Assembly (NCBI RefSeq): GCF_014651515.1 | Contig: NZ_BMXA01000005.1 | Span: 124,001 to 188,000, forward strand | Length of the DNA stretch: 64,000 nucleotides | From: Arenicella chitinivorans | GTDB taxonomy: Bacteria > Pseudomonadota > Gammaproteobacteria > Arenicellales > Arenicellaceae | Direction of reading: 5' to 3' | Part shown: piece by piece, positions 1-8,902 of the stretch | How positions within the stretch are numbered: the stretch's first letter is position 1 | Layout of the letters: each line of letters opens with the position of its first letter | Made by a program: the position numbers and the translations under genes | The notes under the pieces: model-generated | What the model was told of the DNA's origin: nothing | What the model saw: the letters and a program-made list of their open reading frames with translations, nothing else | Database searches by the model: none

Positions 1-2778
1 GTTCTTAGCCAGGCCAAATTCTCTATTAATAATCAACTGGATAGCCAGCGCTCTTCGCACAGATTCTTCAGTTGGAGTCGTAATCGCCTCGTCGTAAGCA
101 TTGGTGTGTAGGCTATTGCAGTTATCGTTAATTGCCAGCAACGCCTGTAACGTCGTTCGTATATCGTTGAACTGCATTTCCTGCGCATGCAGTGAACGCC
201 CTGACGTTTGAATATGGTATTTCAGCTTCTGACTACGCGCATTCGCGCCGTACTTATCCCGCATCGCGACCGCCCAGATACGACGAGCAACGCGCCCAAT
301 CACCGTGTATTCAGGGTCCATGCCATTCGAGAAGAAAAATGACAGATTTGGTGCAAAATCATCGATGTGCATTCCCCGTGCCAAATACGTTTCCACAAAG
401 GTAAAACCGTTGGCTAAGGTAAATGCGAGCTGAGAAATCGGGTTGGCGCCGGCTTCCGCGATGTGGTAGCCGGAGATCGACACTGAATAGAAGTTTCGTA
501 CTTCGTGATCAATGAAGTACTGCTGGATATCGCCCATCATGCGCAGACTGAACTCGGTTGAAAAGATACAGGTGTTCTGACCTTGATCCTCTTTTAGAAT
601 GTCAGCCTGTACCGTGCCTCTAACCGCCTTGAGCGCACGCGCGCGGATATCAGCCGCTTCTGCGTCTGACGGCTGTCGCCCTTGCTCCTCAATAAACTTA
701 TCGATCTGTTGATCGATTGCGGTATTCAGAAACATCGCCAAAATAGTTGGCGCGGGCCCATTGATCGTCATGGATACCGATGTACTTGGTGCGCACAGAT
801 CAAAACCGTCGAACAATTGTTTCATGTCATCCAAGGTCGCAACGGACACGCCGGAATTCCCAATCTTTCCATAAATATCCGGACGTTCTGCCGGGTCGAA
901 ACCATACAGAGTCACGGAGTCGAAAGCGGTAGAAAGTCGAACTGCATCAGCGTGTTGTGATAACTTCTTAAAACGTTGATTGGTACGTTTTGGGTCACCT
1001 TCACCAGCGAACATACGCGCTGGGTCTTCGCCTTCACGCTTAAACGGAAAAACGCCCGCAGTATAGGGAAAGAATCCAGGCAGGTTTTCACGACGCAGCC
1101 AGCGTAGCAAATCGCCATCGTCCGAAAAGGTCGGCACCGCAACACGCGATACCAAGGTGCCTGACAATGTCTCGCTCACTAAACGTGTCGTGACTTCTTT
1201 TCCATTCGGCAAACGATCGATACGCTGCTCACCCTTATAGGTAGCTGCGCGTGCAGGCCAGTCCGCCAATAGTGCTTTATTTTCTGCACTCAGCGCATCA
1301 TTTCGATTTTCGATATGATCACTAAGCATTTGTTTTGAATCAGAAACTAGCTCAGCGGTACGAACTAACGCTTGTCGTTCTCGAGCGACTTGAGCTTGCG
1401 CATCGGTGCTCGCATGGTAGGCACGAACAGACTCCGCAATTTCAGCCAGGTAGCGCTGTCGACTACTGGGCACGATCACCGAGCGCTCGGATGGAATGCG
1501 CGACTCGACCAAGGGTAGCTTGGACTCCCATTCACGCAAACCTTTGGCACGTAGAACCCGTAGCAAGCCGTGATACGCGGCCGTCACACCATCATCGCCA
1601 AAGCGTGATGCAATCGAGCCATACACCGGCAACTGACTTGGATCGGTATCCCATGCCTCACGATTACGTTGCACTTGTTTAGCCACATCACGCAGCGCGT
1701 CCGCAGCACCTTTACGGTCGAATTTGTTAATCACAACCAGATCAGCAAAGTCCAGCATATCGATTTTCTCGAGCTGGCTCTGAGCGCCAAACTCTGGCGT
1801 CATCACGTACATAGACGCATCCACGTAGGGCACGATACCGGCATCACCTTGCCCGATGCCTGGGGTTTCGACAATGATCAAATCGAACTCAAAATGCTTA
1901 ATCGCAGCGATGATGTCGGTTAACGAATCAGGCACCTCACCGCTTGAGCCACGTGTGGCAATTGAGCGCATAAAGATCGAATCGTGATAAATCGAGTTCA
2001 TACGAATTCGATCACCCAGCAAGGCACCACCAGTCTTGCGTCGTGTCGGGTCAATGGCCAACACAGCTATTCGGGCATCATCATTACTGTCTGCCCGGAA
2101 GCGGCGGATAATTTCATCGGTTAACGAAGATTTACCCGCGCCACCTGTACCTGTGATACCCAATACAGGTGGAACGGTCGCCTCTGCAGACAATTTGAGA
2201 CGCGCCCTTTGCGCTTTATCCAACTCTCCATTTTCAATGGCAGAAATCAAACGCGAGAGCGACACGAAGTCACGCTTGTTAGCATCGAAATCTAACTTGG
2301 GGCGCGCCTCTGCATTGTGCGCAGCACATCGCGACACCATGTCTTCAATCATACCGACCAGACCAAGTTCCATCCCATCCTGCGGCGAATAAATGCGCTC
2401 GACACCATAGTCATGCAATTCACAGATCTCAGCCGGAATGATGACGCCGCCGCCGCCACCGAATACACGGATGTGTTCAGCGCCATTTTCACGCAGCATG
2501 TCGACCATGTACTTGAAGTACTCGACATGGCCGCCTTGATACGAACTCATGGCAATGCCATGCACGTCCTCCTGCAATGCCGCCTGAACGACCTCAGCAA
2601 CCGAGCGATTGTGGGCCAAATGAATGACTTCTACCCCCAGCGACTGAAGAATTCGGCGCATAATATTGATCGACGCATCATGACCATCAAACAGGCTTGC
2701 GGCCGTTACGAAACGTAATGGTGTGGTCGTGAGTGAGCTCGAGTGCGTCGTTGCAGATTCGAGTCGTTTGCTTGTCAT
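1..2778 (-). CDS. icmF: Fused isobutyryl-CoA mutase IcmF (3' part cut by window edge)
   Basis: This frame is open from the ATG at 2778 to the left edge (926 codons, no stop); the family is about 1,080-1,100 residues, so the C-terminus is missing. Domains in order: B12-binding domain with the DGHD cobalamin-ligand motif near residue 30 and a GGGGG stretch; a MeaB-like G-protein chaperone with P-loop GTGGAGKSS near residue 209; then the acyl-CoA mutase barrel ([11 protein letters not shown], later [11 protein letters not shown]). AGVFPFKR and QTSGRS agree with IcmF rather than methylmalonyl-CoA mutase. IcmF uses adenosylcobalamin to interconvert isobutyryl-CoA and n-butyryl-CoA; some members act on pivalyl/isovaleryl-CoA. 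The start lies 4 bp after the TetR stop, so it is probably the last gene of a three-gene operon. Confidence 0.93.
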   Translation of the reverse strand, partial: MTSKRLESATTHSSSLTTTPLRFVTAASLFDGHDASINIMRRILQSLGVEVIHLAHNRSVAEVVQAALQEDVHGIAMSSYQGGHVEYFKYMVDMLRENGAEHIRVFGGGGGVIIPAEICELHDYGVERIYSPQDGMELGLVGMIEDMVSRCAAHNAEARPKLDFDANKRDFVSLSRLISAIENGELDKAQRARLKLSAEATVPPVLGITGTGGAGKSSLTDEIIRRFRADSNDDARIAVLAIDPTRRKTGGALLGDRIRMNSIYHDSIFMRSIATRGSSGEVPDSLTDIIAAIKHFEFDLIIVETPGIGQGDAGIVPYVDASMYVMTPEFGAQSQLEKIDMLDFADLVVINKFDRKGAADALRDVAKQVQRNREAWDTDPSQLPVYGSIASRFGDDGVTAAYHGLLRVLRAKGLREWESKLPLVESRIPSERSVIVPSSRQRYLAEIAESVRAYHASTDAQAQVARERQALVRTAELVSDSKQMLSDHIENRNDALSAENKALLADWPARAATYKGEQRIDRLPNGKEVTTRLVSETLSGTLVSRVAVPTFSDDGDLLRWLRRENLPGFFPYTAGVFPFKREGEDPARMFAGEGDPKRTNQRFKKLSQHADAVRLSTAFDSVTLYGFDPAERPDIYGKIGNSGVSVATLDDMKQLFDGFDLCAPSTSVSMTINGPAPTILAMFLNTAIDQQIDKFIEEQGRQPSDAEAADIRARALKAVRGTVQADILKEDQGQNTCIFSTEFSLRMMGDIQQYFIDHEVRNFYSVSISGYHIAEAGANPISQLAFTLANGFTFVETYLARGMHIDDFAPNLSFFFSNGMDPEYTVIGRVARRIWAVAMRDKYGANARSQKLKYHIQTSGRSLHAQEMQFNDIRTTLQALLAINDNCNSLHTNAYDEAITTPTEESVRRALAIQLIINREFGLAKN

Positions 2779-2782
2779 TATG

Positions 2783-3412
2783 TTATTCCTCGCTAAGTAA
2801 GCGCATCATGGTCTTTTTAAGACCATCGTGTAAGCCCTTGGTTTCATTTATTTTATCTGGATTTGCAAGCCAGAAATAAACGATCCCGATGATTGACGCG
2901 CTAAATTGAGCCGCGATCGTATCCGCCTCTTTTTTTATCGCATCACTAATTCTTTCGTCCATCAATATCCAGTTCATTACGTCCTGATAACGGCGCAAAT
3001 GAATAGCTCTAATGGTCTGACTCAACTCCGAATCCGCATTCAGTGACTCAAACCATAAGGTGTACAGCGTACGAACATGATCTGGCGCATCCACACAGAA
3101 CTGGTAGTGTTGATCGATGGCCTGCTCCATGGCTGCCAACCCGGTCTTTTTATGCGTTACTTCCTTTAACTTGGCCAGCCACATTTCCCCCAAACGCAGC
3201 ACCACAAAGTTGAATAAACTCTCTTTCGAGCCAAAGCGATGACTGGCCAATCCTCGACTGTAGCCGGCCATGACACCAACGTCAGTCAAACTGGTACCCG
3301 CAGGCCCCCGCTCAGTAACCAGCTTGACTGTCGCTTCGAACATGCGCTGATCGGATATCTCTGTGCGCTCAGCTTGTGTGCGACGCGGCTTGGGTGCTGC
3401 AATAGATGACAT
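2783..3412 (-). CDS. TetR-family transcriptional regulator
   Basis: 209 residues. An N-terminal TetR helix-turn-helix spans about residues 15-65 ([24 protein letters not shown] is the recognisable DNA-binding region), followed by a helical ligand-binding domain. It sits between the acyl-CoA dehydrogenase (5 bp upstream) and icmF (4 bp downstream), so the three are almost certainly co-transcribed. TetR genes next to icmF and acyl-CoA dehydrogenase genes are a known arrangement, and the ligand is usually an acyl-CoA. Inference: it autoregulates this operon, possibly through the palindrome at 5258-5278. The ligand cannot be read from sequence. Confidence 0.9.
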   Translation of the reverse strand: MSSIAAPKPRRTQAERTEISDQRMFEATVKLVTERGPAGTSLTDVGVMAGYSRGLASHRFGSKESLFNFVVLRLGEMWLAKLKEVTHKKTGLAAMEQAIDQHYQFCVDAPDHVRTLYTLWFESLNADSELSQTIRAIHLRRYQDVMNWILMDERISDAIKKEADTIAAQFSASIIGIVYFWLANPDKINETKGLHDGLKKTMMRLLSEE

Positions 3413-3417
3413 AGCAC

Positions 3418-5193
3418 TTAACCAAACGCCGACGTGTCGAGCGGGCAGCTGATTGCAGAACCGCCATTTACTGCTGCACCGTAAGCGCCGGCTCGCGGCA
3501 ATAAATGCGTCATGTAAAAACGTGCTGCAATTAACTTTCGTTGATAAAAGCCCTGATTCGACGCACCGCTAAGCAACTGCTGATTCGCTGCAACCGCCGC
3601 ACGCAAGTGATACCAAGCACCGCAGACGTAGCCCATCTGCATTAGGAAATTGTATGCGACCGAACCTTCAAATAGCTTGCTATCTGCTTGTTTATTAAGA
3701 ATATATTCAACGGTTTCTCGCAGGTATGCTTTCGCTTGAATAAACGCATCTGTCAAACCATCCAGACCCTGAGTCTGCGCCAATGTGTCTTCCATCTCTT
3801 GCATCAGGGCAGAAAACCCGGCCCCGCCATCGCGAATAATTTTACGGTTGATTAAGTCATTGGCTTGAATCCCGTTGGTACCCTCGTAGATAGCAGTGAT
3901 ACGCGCATCACGATAGTGTTGCGCAACGCCGGTTTCTTCAATATAGCCCATGCCACCATGCACTTGAATACCCAGAGAGGTGACCTCGTTTACTAATTCG
4001 GTACACCAGGCTTTGGTGATTGGCGTTAGCAGTGCAAAGCGTGTCGCATGATATGCACGCGACGTCGCGTCCGCCCCGTGAGTACGAATGTCGTGCGACA
4101 TGGAGGCGTCGAAACACAGTGTACGCATCGCGTCCGTCATCGAGCGCATCTGCATCAGCATTCGCTGCACGTCTGGATGATGGATAATGGTGGCACTGTC
4201 ACCAGTTTCAGGGTCACGGCCTTGTACACGGTCTCGTGCATATGCCACGGCGTCTTGATAAGCACGCTCGGATAAACCAGCCCCTTCCAACCCCACCTCA
4301 AGCCGTGCATGGTTCATCAGCGTAAACATACAAGCCAATCCTTGACCAGGCTCACCAATCATGTAGCCGATCGCCCCATCGCCTTCGCCAAAGCTCATAA
4401 CACAAGTTGGACTGGCGTTAATACCCAACTTTTCTTCGGTGGAAACTACCTGAACGTCATTCCGCTGGCCCAAGCTGCCGTCATCATTCACGAGAAACTT
4501 AGGAACCACAAATAAAGACAAGCCTTTAACCCCTGCTGGCGCATCATCTAGCGGCGCTAAGACAATGTGGACGATATTTTCGGCCATATCATGCTCGCCC
4601 CAAGTAATATAAATTTTCTGCCCTTTGATACGGTAATGGTCGTCGTGCGCAGTGGCCTTGGTTTTCAAGTTTGACAAATCTGAACCCGCATGCGACTCAG
4701 TTAAATTCATCGTGCCGGTCCACTCACCTGAGATAAGTTTTGGCATATAGATTTGTTTCAACTCATCACTCGCGTGGGCCGCAAACACATCAATGGCACC
4801 CGCTGTTAACATCGGGCACAAAGCCATGGCCGTGTTTGCACTGTTCCAAAACTCACTCGCCACCATGTGCACGGTGAATGGCATCCCTTGACCGCCATAC
4901 TCTGGGTCCTGCGCCAAACTCATCCACCCATTGTCCACGAACAACTGGTAGGCTTCACGGAAGCCATTTGGTGTCACGACGTCACCATCACGAGCTGTGC
5001 TGTGCTGTACATCACCGACACGGTTAATCGGTGCAAATACTTGCGCGGCGAACTTACCGGCCTCTTCAACAACTGCGTCAACCAAATCAGCAGATACCTC
5101 ACCGAAGTCCGGTAAATCATAAAGTTGATCGATCCGAAGAACATCATTGAGCACAAATTGAATATCAGTAACTGGTGCAGAGTAGTCAGCCAT
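3418..5193 (-). CDS. Acyl-CoA dehydrogenase, large C-terminal-extended type (DmdC/AcdA-like)
   Basis: 591 residues from the ATG at 5193, chosen because GGGGAAAA lies just upstream and the family's N-terminus (MADYSAPVTDIQFVLNDV) starts there; a longer frame to 5235 exists. It has the N-terminal helical, middle beta (GEWTGTMNLTE, AGSDL) and C-terminal helical FAD-binding domains (QVHGGMGYIEETG; IYEGTNGIQANDL), plus the roughly 120-residue C-terminal domain found in the 590-600-residue subgroup that includes methylmercaptopropionyl-CoA dehydrogenase DmdC. It catalyses FAD-dependent alpha,beta-desaturation of an acyl-CoA. The neighbouring icmF suggests a short or branched acyl-CoA rather than DMSP breakdown, but the substrate is not decided by sequence. 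Confidence 0.9.
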   Translation of the reverse strand: MADYSAPVTDIQFVLNDVLRIDQLYDLPDFGEVSADLVDAVVEEAGKFAAQVFAPINRVGDVQHSTARDGDVVTPNGFREAYQLFVDNGWMSLAQDPEYGGQGMPFTVHMVASEFWNSANTAMALCPMLTAGAIDVFAAHASDELKQIYMPKLISGEWTGTMNLTESHAGSDLSNLKTKATAHDDHYRIKGQKIYITWGEHDMAENIVHIVLAPLDDAPAGVKGLSLFVVPKFLVNDDGSLGQRNDVQVVSTEEKLGINASPTCVMSFGEGDGAIGYMIGEPGQGLACMFTLMNHARLEVGLEGAGLSERAYQDAVAYARDRVQGRDPETGDSATIIHHPDVQRMLMQMRSMTDAMRTLCFDASMSHDIRTHGADATSRAYHATRFALLTPITKAWCTELVNEVTSLGIQVHGGMGYIEETGVAQHYRDARITAIYEGTNGIQANDLINRKIIRDGGAGFSALMQEMEDTLAQTQGLDGLTDAFIQAKAYLRETVEYILNKQADSKLFEGSVAYNFLMQMGYVCGAWYHLRAAVAANQQLLSGASNQGFYQRKLIAARFYMTHLLPRAGAYGAAVNGGSAISCPLDTSAFG

Positions 5194-5257
5194 TTTTTCC
5201 CCAAATAAGAATCTGCGCTTGCCAAGCATGCGCACTAAGTGAACGGATGCCCAATTT

Positions 5258-5278
5258 ACTTGTTTGCAACAAGCAAGT
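5258..5278. promoter_or_regulatory. Palindromic operator candidate upstream of the acyl-CoA dehydrogenase operon
   Basis: CTTGTT-TGC-AACAAG is a perfect inverted repeat at 5259-5273, and an overlapping ACTTG...CAAGT pair widens it to 5258-5278. It lies 65 bp upstream of the acyl-CoA dehydrogenase start and about 90 bp upstream of the divergent TetR gene, where a repressor site would be expected. Either TetR protein in this region could bind it. Binding is inferred. Confidence 0.4.
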
Positions 5279-5368
5279 CAATAAATATGGGCGTAATGCT
5301 CCACATCACGCGGGTTTCCGCTACACTAGAGCAATACCGATTCGTTCAACCTTGAAGCAGTTTTTGAA

Positions 5369-5977
5369 GTGACTAGTAAATTAGCGCGCACGCGCACACC
5401 CAGTCGAGCTCGAGCGGGACGCCCCAGAGACAGCTCTAAGCACCAGGCGATACTTCAAGCTACACGCGAACTTGTTAATGACGTTGGGTATCGAGGCTTG
5501 ACCCTCAAGGCCATCGCCAGCAAGGCATCCGTCACTCGCAATGTGCTCTATAACTGGTGGGATGGCGACATCAATCGCATCGTAGAAGAAGCCCTGCTCC
5601 CGAATGTTAACGAGTGGGCCGTGCCAGACAACGGCTCTTTTGCCGCCGACATCGATGAATTTCTGGATTTAACCATTGAAGCAATCTACAAGCCCGACGT
5701 TTTAAAGGGCTTTCTCACTTTAGCAGCTGAGATTGTGGACGACCAAGGTCAGTTACGTGAGACCTCACGCTATTTTAGAGCCCCCTACGCGAGGCTGGTC
5801 GCTAAAATCGTCAAGCAGGCTGAAGCGCGCGATGAAATCTGTGCCAATCTAGACCCTAAGCATTTGGCACAAATGATTTCCGGTAGCGTATTGCAATTCG
5901 CCATCAGCAAAAACCCAGGGCGACGCAACACCAAAGCTGTACTGTCTACAATGATTCAGAAAATCGCCGCAAAATAA
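5369..5977 (+). CDS. TetR-family transcriptional regulator, divergent from the acyl-CoA operon
   Basis: 202 residues with a GTG start at 5369; no in-frame ATG fits the N-terminus better and the ribosome-binding site is weak. The basic N-terminal tail (SRARAGRPRDSS) leads into a TetR helix-turn-helix at about residues 25-70 (LTLKAIASKASVTRNVLYNWW) and a helical effector domain. It is transcribed away from the acyl-CoA dehydrogenase operon, with 175 bp between them, and lies just before the methylcitrate genes. Either neighbour could be its target; the divergent position favours the acyl-CoA operon. Confidence 0.85.
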   Translation: MTSKLARTRTPSRARAGRPRDSSKHQAILQATRELVNDVGYRGLTLKAIASKASVTRNVLYNWWDGDINRIVEEALLPNVNEWAVPDNGSFAADIDEFLDLTIEAIYKPDVLKGFLTLAAEIVDDQGQLRETSRYFRAPYARLVAKIVKQAEARDEICANLDPKHLAQMISGSVLQFAISKNPGRRNTKAVLSTMIQKIAAK

Positions 5978-5983
5978 GCCATT

Positions 5984-5995
5984 ATTGTATACAAT
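5984..5995. promoter_or_regulatory. Distal GntR operator, prp forward arm (ATTGTATACAAT)
   Basis: This is the core of an 18-bp perfect palindrome at 5981-5998. It fits ATTGTNNACAAT, the type of site bound by FadR-class (FCD) GntR regulators. Its start lies exactly 62 bp before that of the second copy at 6046. The same pair, with the same spacing, is found upstream of acnD. Confidence 0.7.
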
Positions 5996-6045
5996 AATCT
6001 ACCCAACACTGAGTTTGCGAGGAATATTCGCAAATAAATCACCAC

Positions 6046-6057
6046 ATTGTTGACAAT
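6046..6057. promoter_or_regulatory. Proximal GntR operator, prp forward arm (ATTGTTGACAAT)
   Basis: Second ATTGTNNACAAT match, ending 27 bp before the gntR start codon, so a bound repressor would probably block the gntR-prpB-prpC promoter. Between the two sites lies another inverted repeat, TTTGCGA (6014-6020) and TCGCAAA (6028-6034), which may be a further protein site. Confidence 0.7.
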
Positions 6058-6084
6058 AAAAGCGCATTCGGACATATTGTCGCG

Positions 6085-6786
6085 ATGATCAACACGCCCC
6101 ACCACATCGCCACCGATGATCACGAATCATCGGACAAGACGCTCAGCGGCCAGACCACAATCGCGCTGCGAGAAGCAATCGTGTGTGGGGTAATTAAGCC
6201 CGGTGACAAACTGAACGAGCCGCGACTCGCAGAACAGTACAAAGTTAGTCGAGGTCCACTGCGAGAAGCCATCCGGCGTCTTGTGGCTTTGCGCCTGGTA
6301 CGTCACGTTCCGCATGTTGGCGCGACGGTGGTCACTCTCAGTGGTGACAGCATTCGCGACCTGTATGAAGTTCGAGAATCACTGGAAGGCAAAGCAGCCG
6401 GTCTCGCCGCGCAACACATGACAGACCAGCAAATTGCCGAACTACGCGACCTGTTAAAAGTTCACCGTCGGCATCTGGAGCAAAATGCCGGTGAATACAT
6501 GCAGGCTGAAGGCGATTTCGATTTTCATTACCAAATCATCAAAGGCAGCGGTAACCAACTGCTAGTTAACCAGCTCTGCAATGAGCTTTATCATCTGATT
6601 CGCATGTACCGCTTCCAAACAAGTCGGTTTCGCGCTCGCTCCGACCGGGCACTGATTGAACACGAACAATTGATCTACGCAATCGAAATGCGGGATCCGG
6701 AACTTGCCGAAATGCTGATGCGAAAACACATCACACGCGCAAAAAACTCCATTTTAAATTCATTGTTTGAAGAGGAAGAAACATAA
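6085..6786 (+). CDS. GntR-family (FadR/FCD subfamily) regulator of the methylcitrate locus
   Basis: 233 residues: a winged helix-turn-helix at about residues 25-95 (ALREAIVCGVIKPGDKLNE, VSRGPLREAIRRL) and an all-helical FCD effector domain from about 105 (IRDLYEVRESLEG, with later D/H residues typical of the metal site). Its stop overlaps the prpB start by one base (TAATG), so it is the first gene of gntR-prpB-prpC. In many proteobacteria methylcitrate genes are controlled by a GntR protein in this position, often responding to methylcitrate. Four ATTGTNNACAAT sites in the locus are its likely targets, including two in its own promoter (autoregulation). Confidence 0.92.
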   Translation: MINTPHHIATDDHESSDKTLSGQTTIALREAIVCGVIKPGDKLNEPRLAEQYKVSRGPLREAIRRLVALRLVRHVPHVGATVVTLSGDSIRDLYEVRESLEGKAAGLAAQHMTDQQIAELRDLLKVHRRHLEQNAGEYMQAEGDFDFHYQIIKGSGNQLLVNQLCNELYHLIRMYRFQTSRFRARSDRALIEHEQLIYAIEMRDPELAEMLMRKHITRAKNSILNSLFEEEET

Positions 6787-7670
6787 TGTCGAGCACATCT
6801 GCCGGACAGCGGTTTCGCACCGCACTAAATAACAGTACCCCCTTGCAAATCGTTGGCACGATCAACGCCTACACGGCGATGATGGCAAGCAAGATCGGCC
6901 ATCAAGCGATTTATATCTCCGGTGGTGCGTGCGCCAATGCATCCTATGGTCTGCCTGATTTAGGCATGACCAGCATGAACGATGTGTTGGAAGATGCTCG
7001 ACGCATCACCGCCGCCGTTGACACGCCCTTACTGGTTGACATTGATACCGGCTGGGGCGGCGCTTTTAATATCGCGCGCACCATCAAGGAGTCGATCCGC
7101 GCTGGTGTGGCGGCCGTACACGTGGAAGACCAAGTCGCACAAAAGCGCTGCGGCCATCGACCTAACAAGGCCGTTGTCAGCTGCGAGGAAATGGTAGACC
7201 GTATCAAAGCTGCCGTGGACGCTCGAACGGATGACGCATTTTTTATTATGGCGCGTACGGATTCCTACGCAATCGAAGGGCTACAGGCCTCCATTGATCG
7301 CGCCGCCGCCTATCTTGAAGCTGGTGCGGATGGTATTTTTGCCGAAGCCATGGCATCGCTCGACGAGTATCAGGCGTATCACGACGCACTGAAGAAGCCA
7401 CTATTAGCCAATATGACCGAATTTGGTATGTCTCCCCTGTTTGATACTCAGGAGCTGGCTCAGCACGGCGTTAATATGGTGCTCTACCCTTTAACCGCGA
7501 CCCGTGCCATGCACAAGGCGGCCGAAATGGTTTATCAAGATGTGCTAGAGAAAGGCCATCAACGAGACATGGTGCAGCACATGCAGACCCGCATGGAGTT
7601 GTACGACTATCTTAATTATCATGAGTATGAAGAGACACTGGATAAACTATTCTCTTCCCAACAAGACTAA
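6786..7670 (+). CDS. prpB: 2-Methylisocitrate lyase
   Basis: 294 residues, the usual PrpB length. It belongs to the isocitrate lyase/PEP mutase superfamily: a TIM barrel with the metal-binding region LVDIDTGWGG, the VHVEDQVAQKRCGHRPNK segment containing the active-site Cys in the K-R-C-G-H motif, and MARTDSYAIEG. It cleaves 2-methylisocitrate to pyruvate and succinate, the last step of the methylcitrate cycle, in the cytoplasm. It overlaps gntR by one base and is followed 17 bp later by prpC. Confidence 0.95.
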   Translation: MSSTSAGQRFRTALNNSTPLQIVGTINAYTAMMASKIGHQAIYISGGACANASYGLPDLGMTSMNDVLEDARRITAAVDTPLLVDIDTGWGGAFNIARTIKESIRAGVAAVHVEDQVAQKRCGHRPNKAVVSCEEMVDRIKAAVDARTDDAFFIMARTDSYAIEGLQASIDRAAAYLEAGADGIFAEAMASLDEYQAYHDALKKPLLANMTEFGMSPLFDTQELAQHGVNMVLYPLTATRAMHKAAEMVYQDVLEKGHQRDMVQHMQTRMELYDYLNYHEYEETLDKLFSSQQD

Positions 7671-7687
7671 AGACGAGAGAGGCAAAG

Positions 7688-8815
7688 ATGTCATCGGATA
7701 AAAAACTAGGTGGCGCGGGCTTGCGTGGCCAGGTAGCTGGTCAAACGGCATTATGTACAGTGGGCACACAGGGCTCTGGATTAAACTATCGAGGCTATGA
7801 TGTCGACGACCTGGCCGACAACTGTATTTTTGAAGAAGTCGCACATTTGATCTTAAAGGGGCACCTACCGACTCAGGCTGAACTGGATACCTATCAAGCC
7901 AAATTACATGGTCTGCGTGACTTACCAGAAGAGCTAAAAGCCGGTCTAGAGCTGATTCCCGCCGGCGCACACCCGATGGATGTAATGCGCACCGGTGTTT
8001 CCCTGCTCGGCAACCTAGAGCCTGAAACCGATTTTTCGCAACAAGCGGATGTGGTCGATCGCATTCTGTCACTACTACCGGCGATTGTCGTGTACTGGTA
8101 CCGGTTTTCGCACGATGGTGTGCGTATTGATACCAACACCGGCGCGGCGACGATTGGCGGACACTTCCTGCACATGTTGCATGACAAACCTGCCAGTAAG
8201 CTGCATGAAAAAGTCATGAACGTGTCACTGATTCTTTACGCCGAGCACGAGTTTAACGCATCCACTTTTAACGGCCGCGTTGCAGCATCCACCTTGACCG
8301 ACATACATTCCGTCATTACCGGCGCGATTGGCACTTTACGAGGCCCGCTGCATGGTGGTGCCAATGAAGCAGCCATGGAAATGATCGAGCAGTGGTCATC
8401 GCCGGATGAAGCCGAAGCCGCCATTCTGGAAAAGCTGAAAAATAAAGAGTTGATTATGGGCTTTGGGCACGCAGTTTACAAAGAACGCGATCCACGCAAT
8501 GCGATTATCAAAAAATGGTCAGAAGCCTTGGCCAAAGATGTTGGTGATGACGTGCTCTTCCCAGTTTCCGTGCGGGTTGAAGCGGTGATGAAACGTGAAA
8601 AGAACATGTTCTGCAATGCCGACTTCTTCCATGCCTCAGCGTATAACTTCATGGGCATTCCTACCGGGTTGTTCACACCAATTTTTGTGATGTCACGTGT
8701 TACCGGCTGGGCTGCACACGCATTCGAGCAACGTGCGAATAATCGAATCATTCGCCCCAGCGCTGAATACACCGGACCTGAACATCGCGCGGTTGAGCCG
8801 ATCGATCAGCGTTAA
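7688..8815 (+). CDS. prpC: 2-Methylcitrate synthase
   Basis: 375 residues, a short citrate-synthase-family protein as expected for PrpC. Catalytic motifs are visible: LHGGANEAAMEM and MGFGHAVYKERDPR (active-site His residues) and CNADFFHASAYNFMGIP (active-site Asp). It condenses propionyl-CoA with oxaloacetate to 2-methylcitrate. An AAGACGAGAGAGGC purine-rich stretch gives a good ribosome-binding site in the 17-bp gap after prpB. Adjacency to prpB and the convergent acnD-prpF pair argues for PrpC over a housekeeping citrate synthase. Confidence 0.94.
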   Translation: MSSDKKLGGAGLRGQVAGQTALCTVGTQGSGLNYRGYDVDDLADNCIFEEVAHLILKGHLPTQAELDTYQAKLHGLRDLPEELKAGLELIPAGAHPMDVMRTGVSLLGNLEPETDFSQQADVVDRILSLLPAIVVYWYRFSHDGVRIDTNTGAATIGGHFLHMLHDKPASKLHEKVMNVSLILYAEHEFNASTFNGRVAASTLTDIHSVITGAIGTLRGPLHGGANEAAMEMIEQWSSPDEAEAAILEKLKNKELIMGFGHAVYKERDPRNAIIKKWSEALAKDVGDDVLFPVSVRVEAVMKREKNMFCNADFFHASAYNFMGIPTGLFTPIFVMSRVTGWAAHAFEQRANNRIIRPSAEYTGPEHRAVEPIDQR

Positions 8816-8829
8816 ACTAGCTTAGGTTA

Positions 8830-8865
8830 GACGCCACGAGCTCGGCGCAAGCTGCTTGTGGCGTC
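8830..8865. terminator. Hairpin between convergent prpC and prpF
   Basis: GACGCCAC (8830-8837) pairs perfectly with GTGGCGTC (8858-8865) around a 20-nt GC-rich loop, in the 87-bp gap between the two converging stops. There is no T-run on either strand, so it may act as a weak or bidirectional terminator or protect transcript ends. Confidence 0.5.
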
Positions 8866-8902
8866 CTCAAACTAACTTTGAAGTGGTTTTATTCGCGCAT
8901 GC

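Noticed and set aside
192-2718. Several plus-strand frames in the first 2.7 kb
   Set aside because: They lie antisense to icmF, which is open across the whole stretch and full of conserved motifs.
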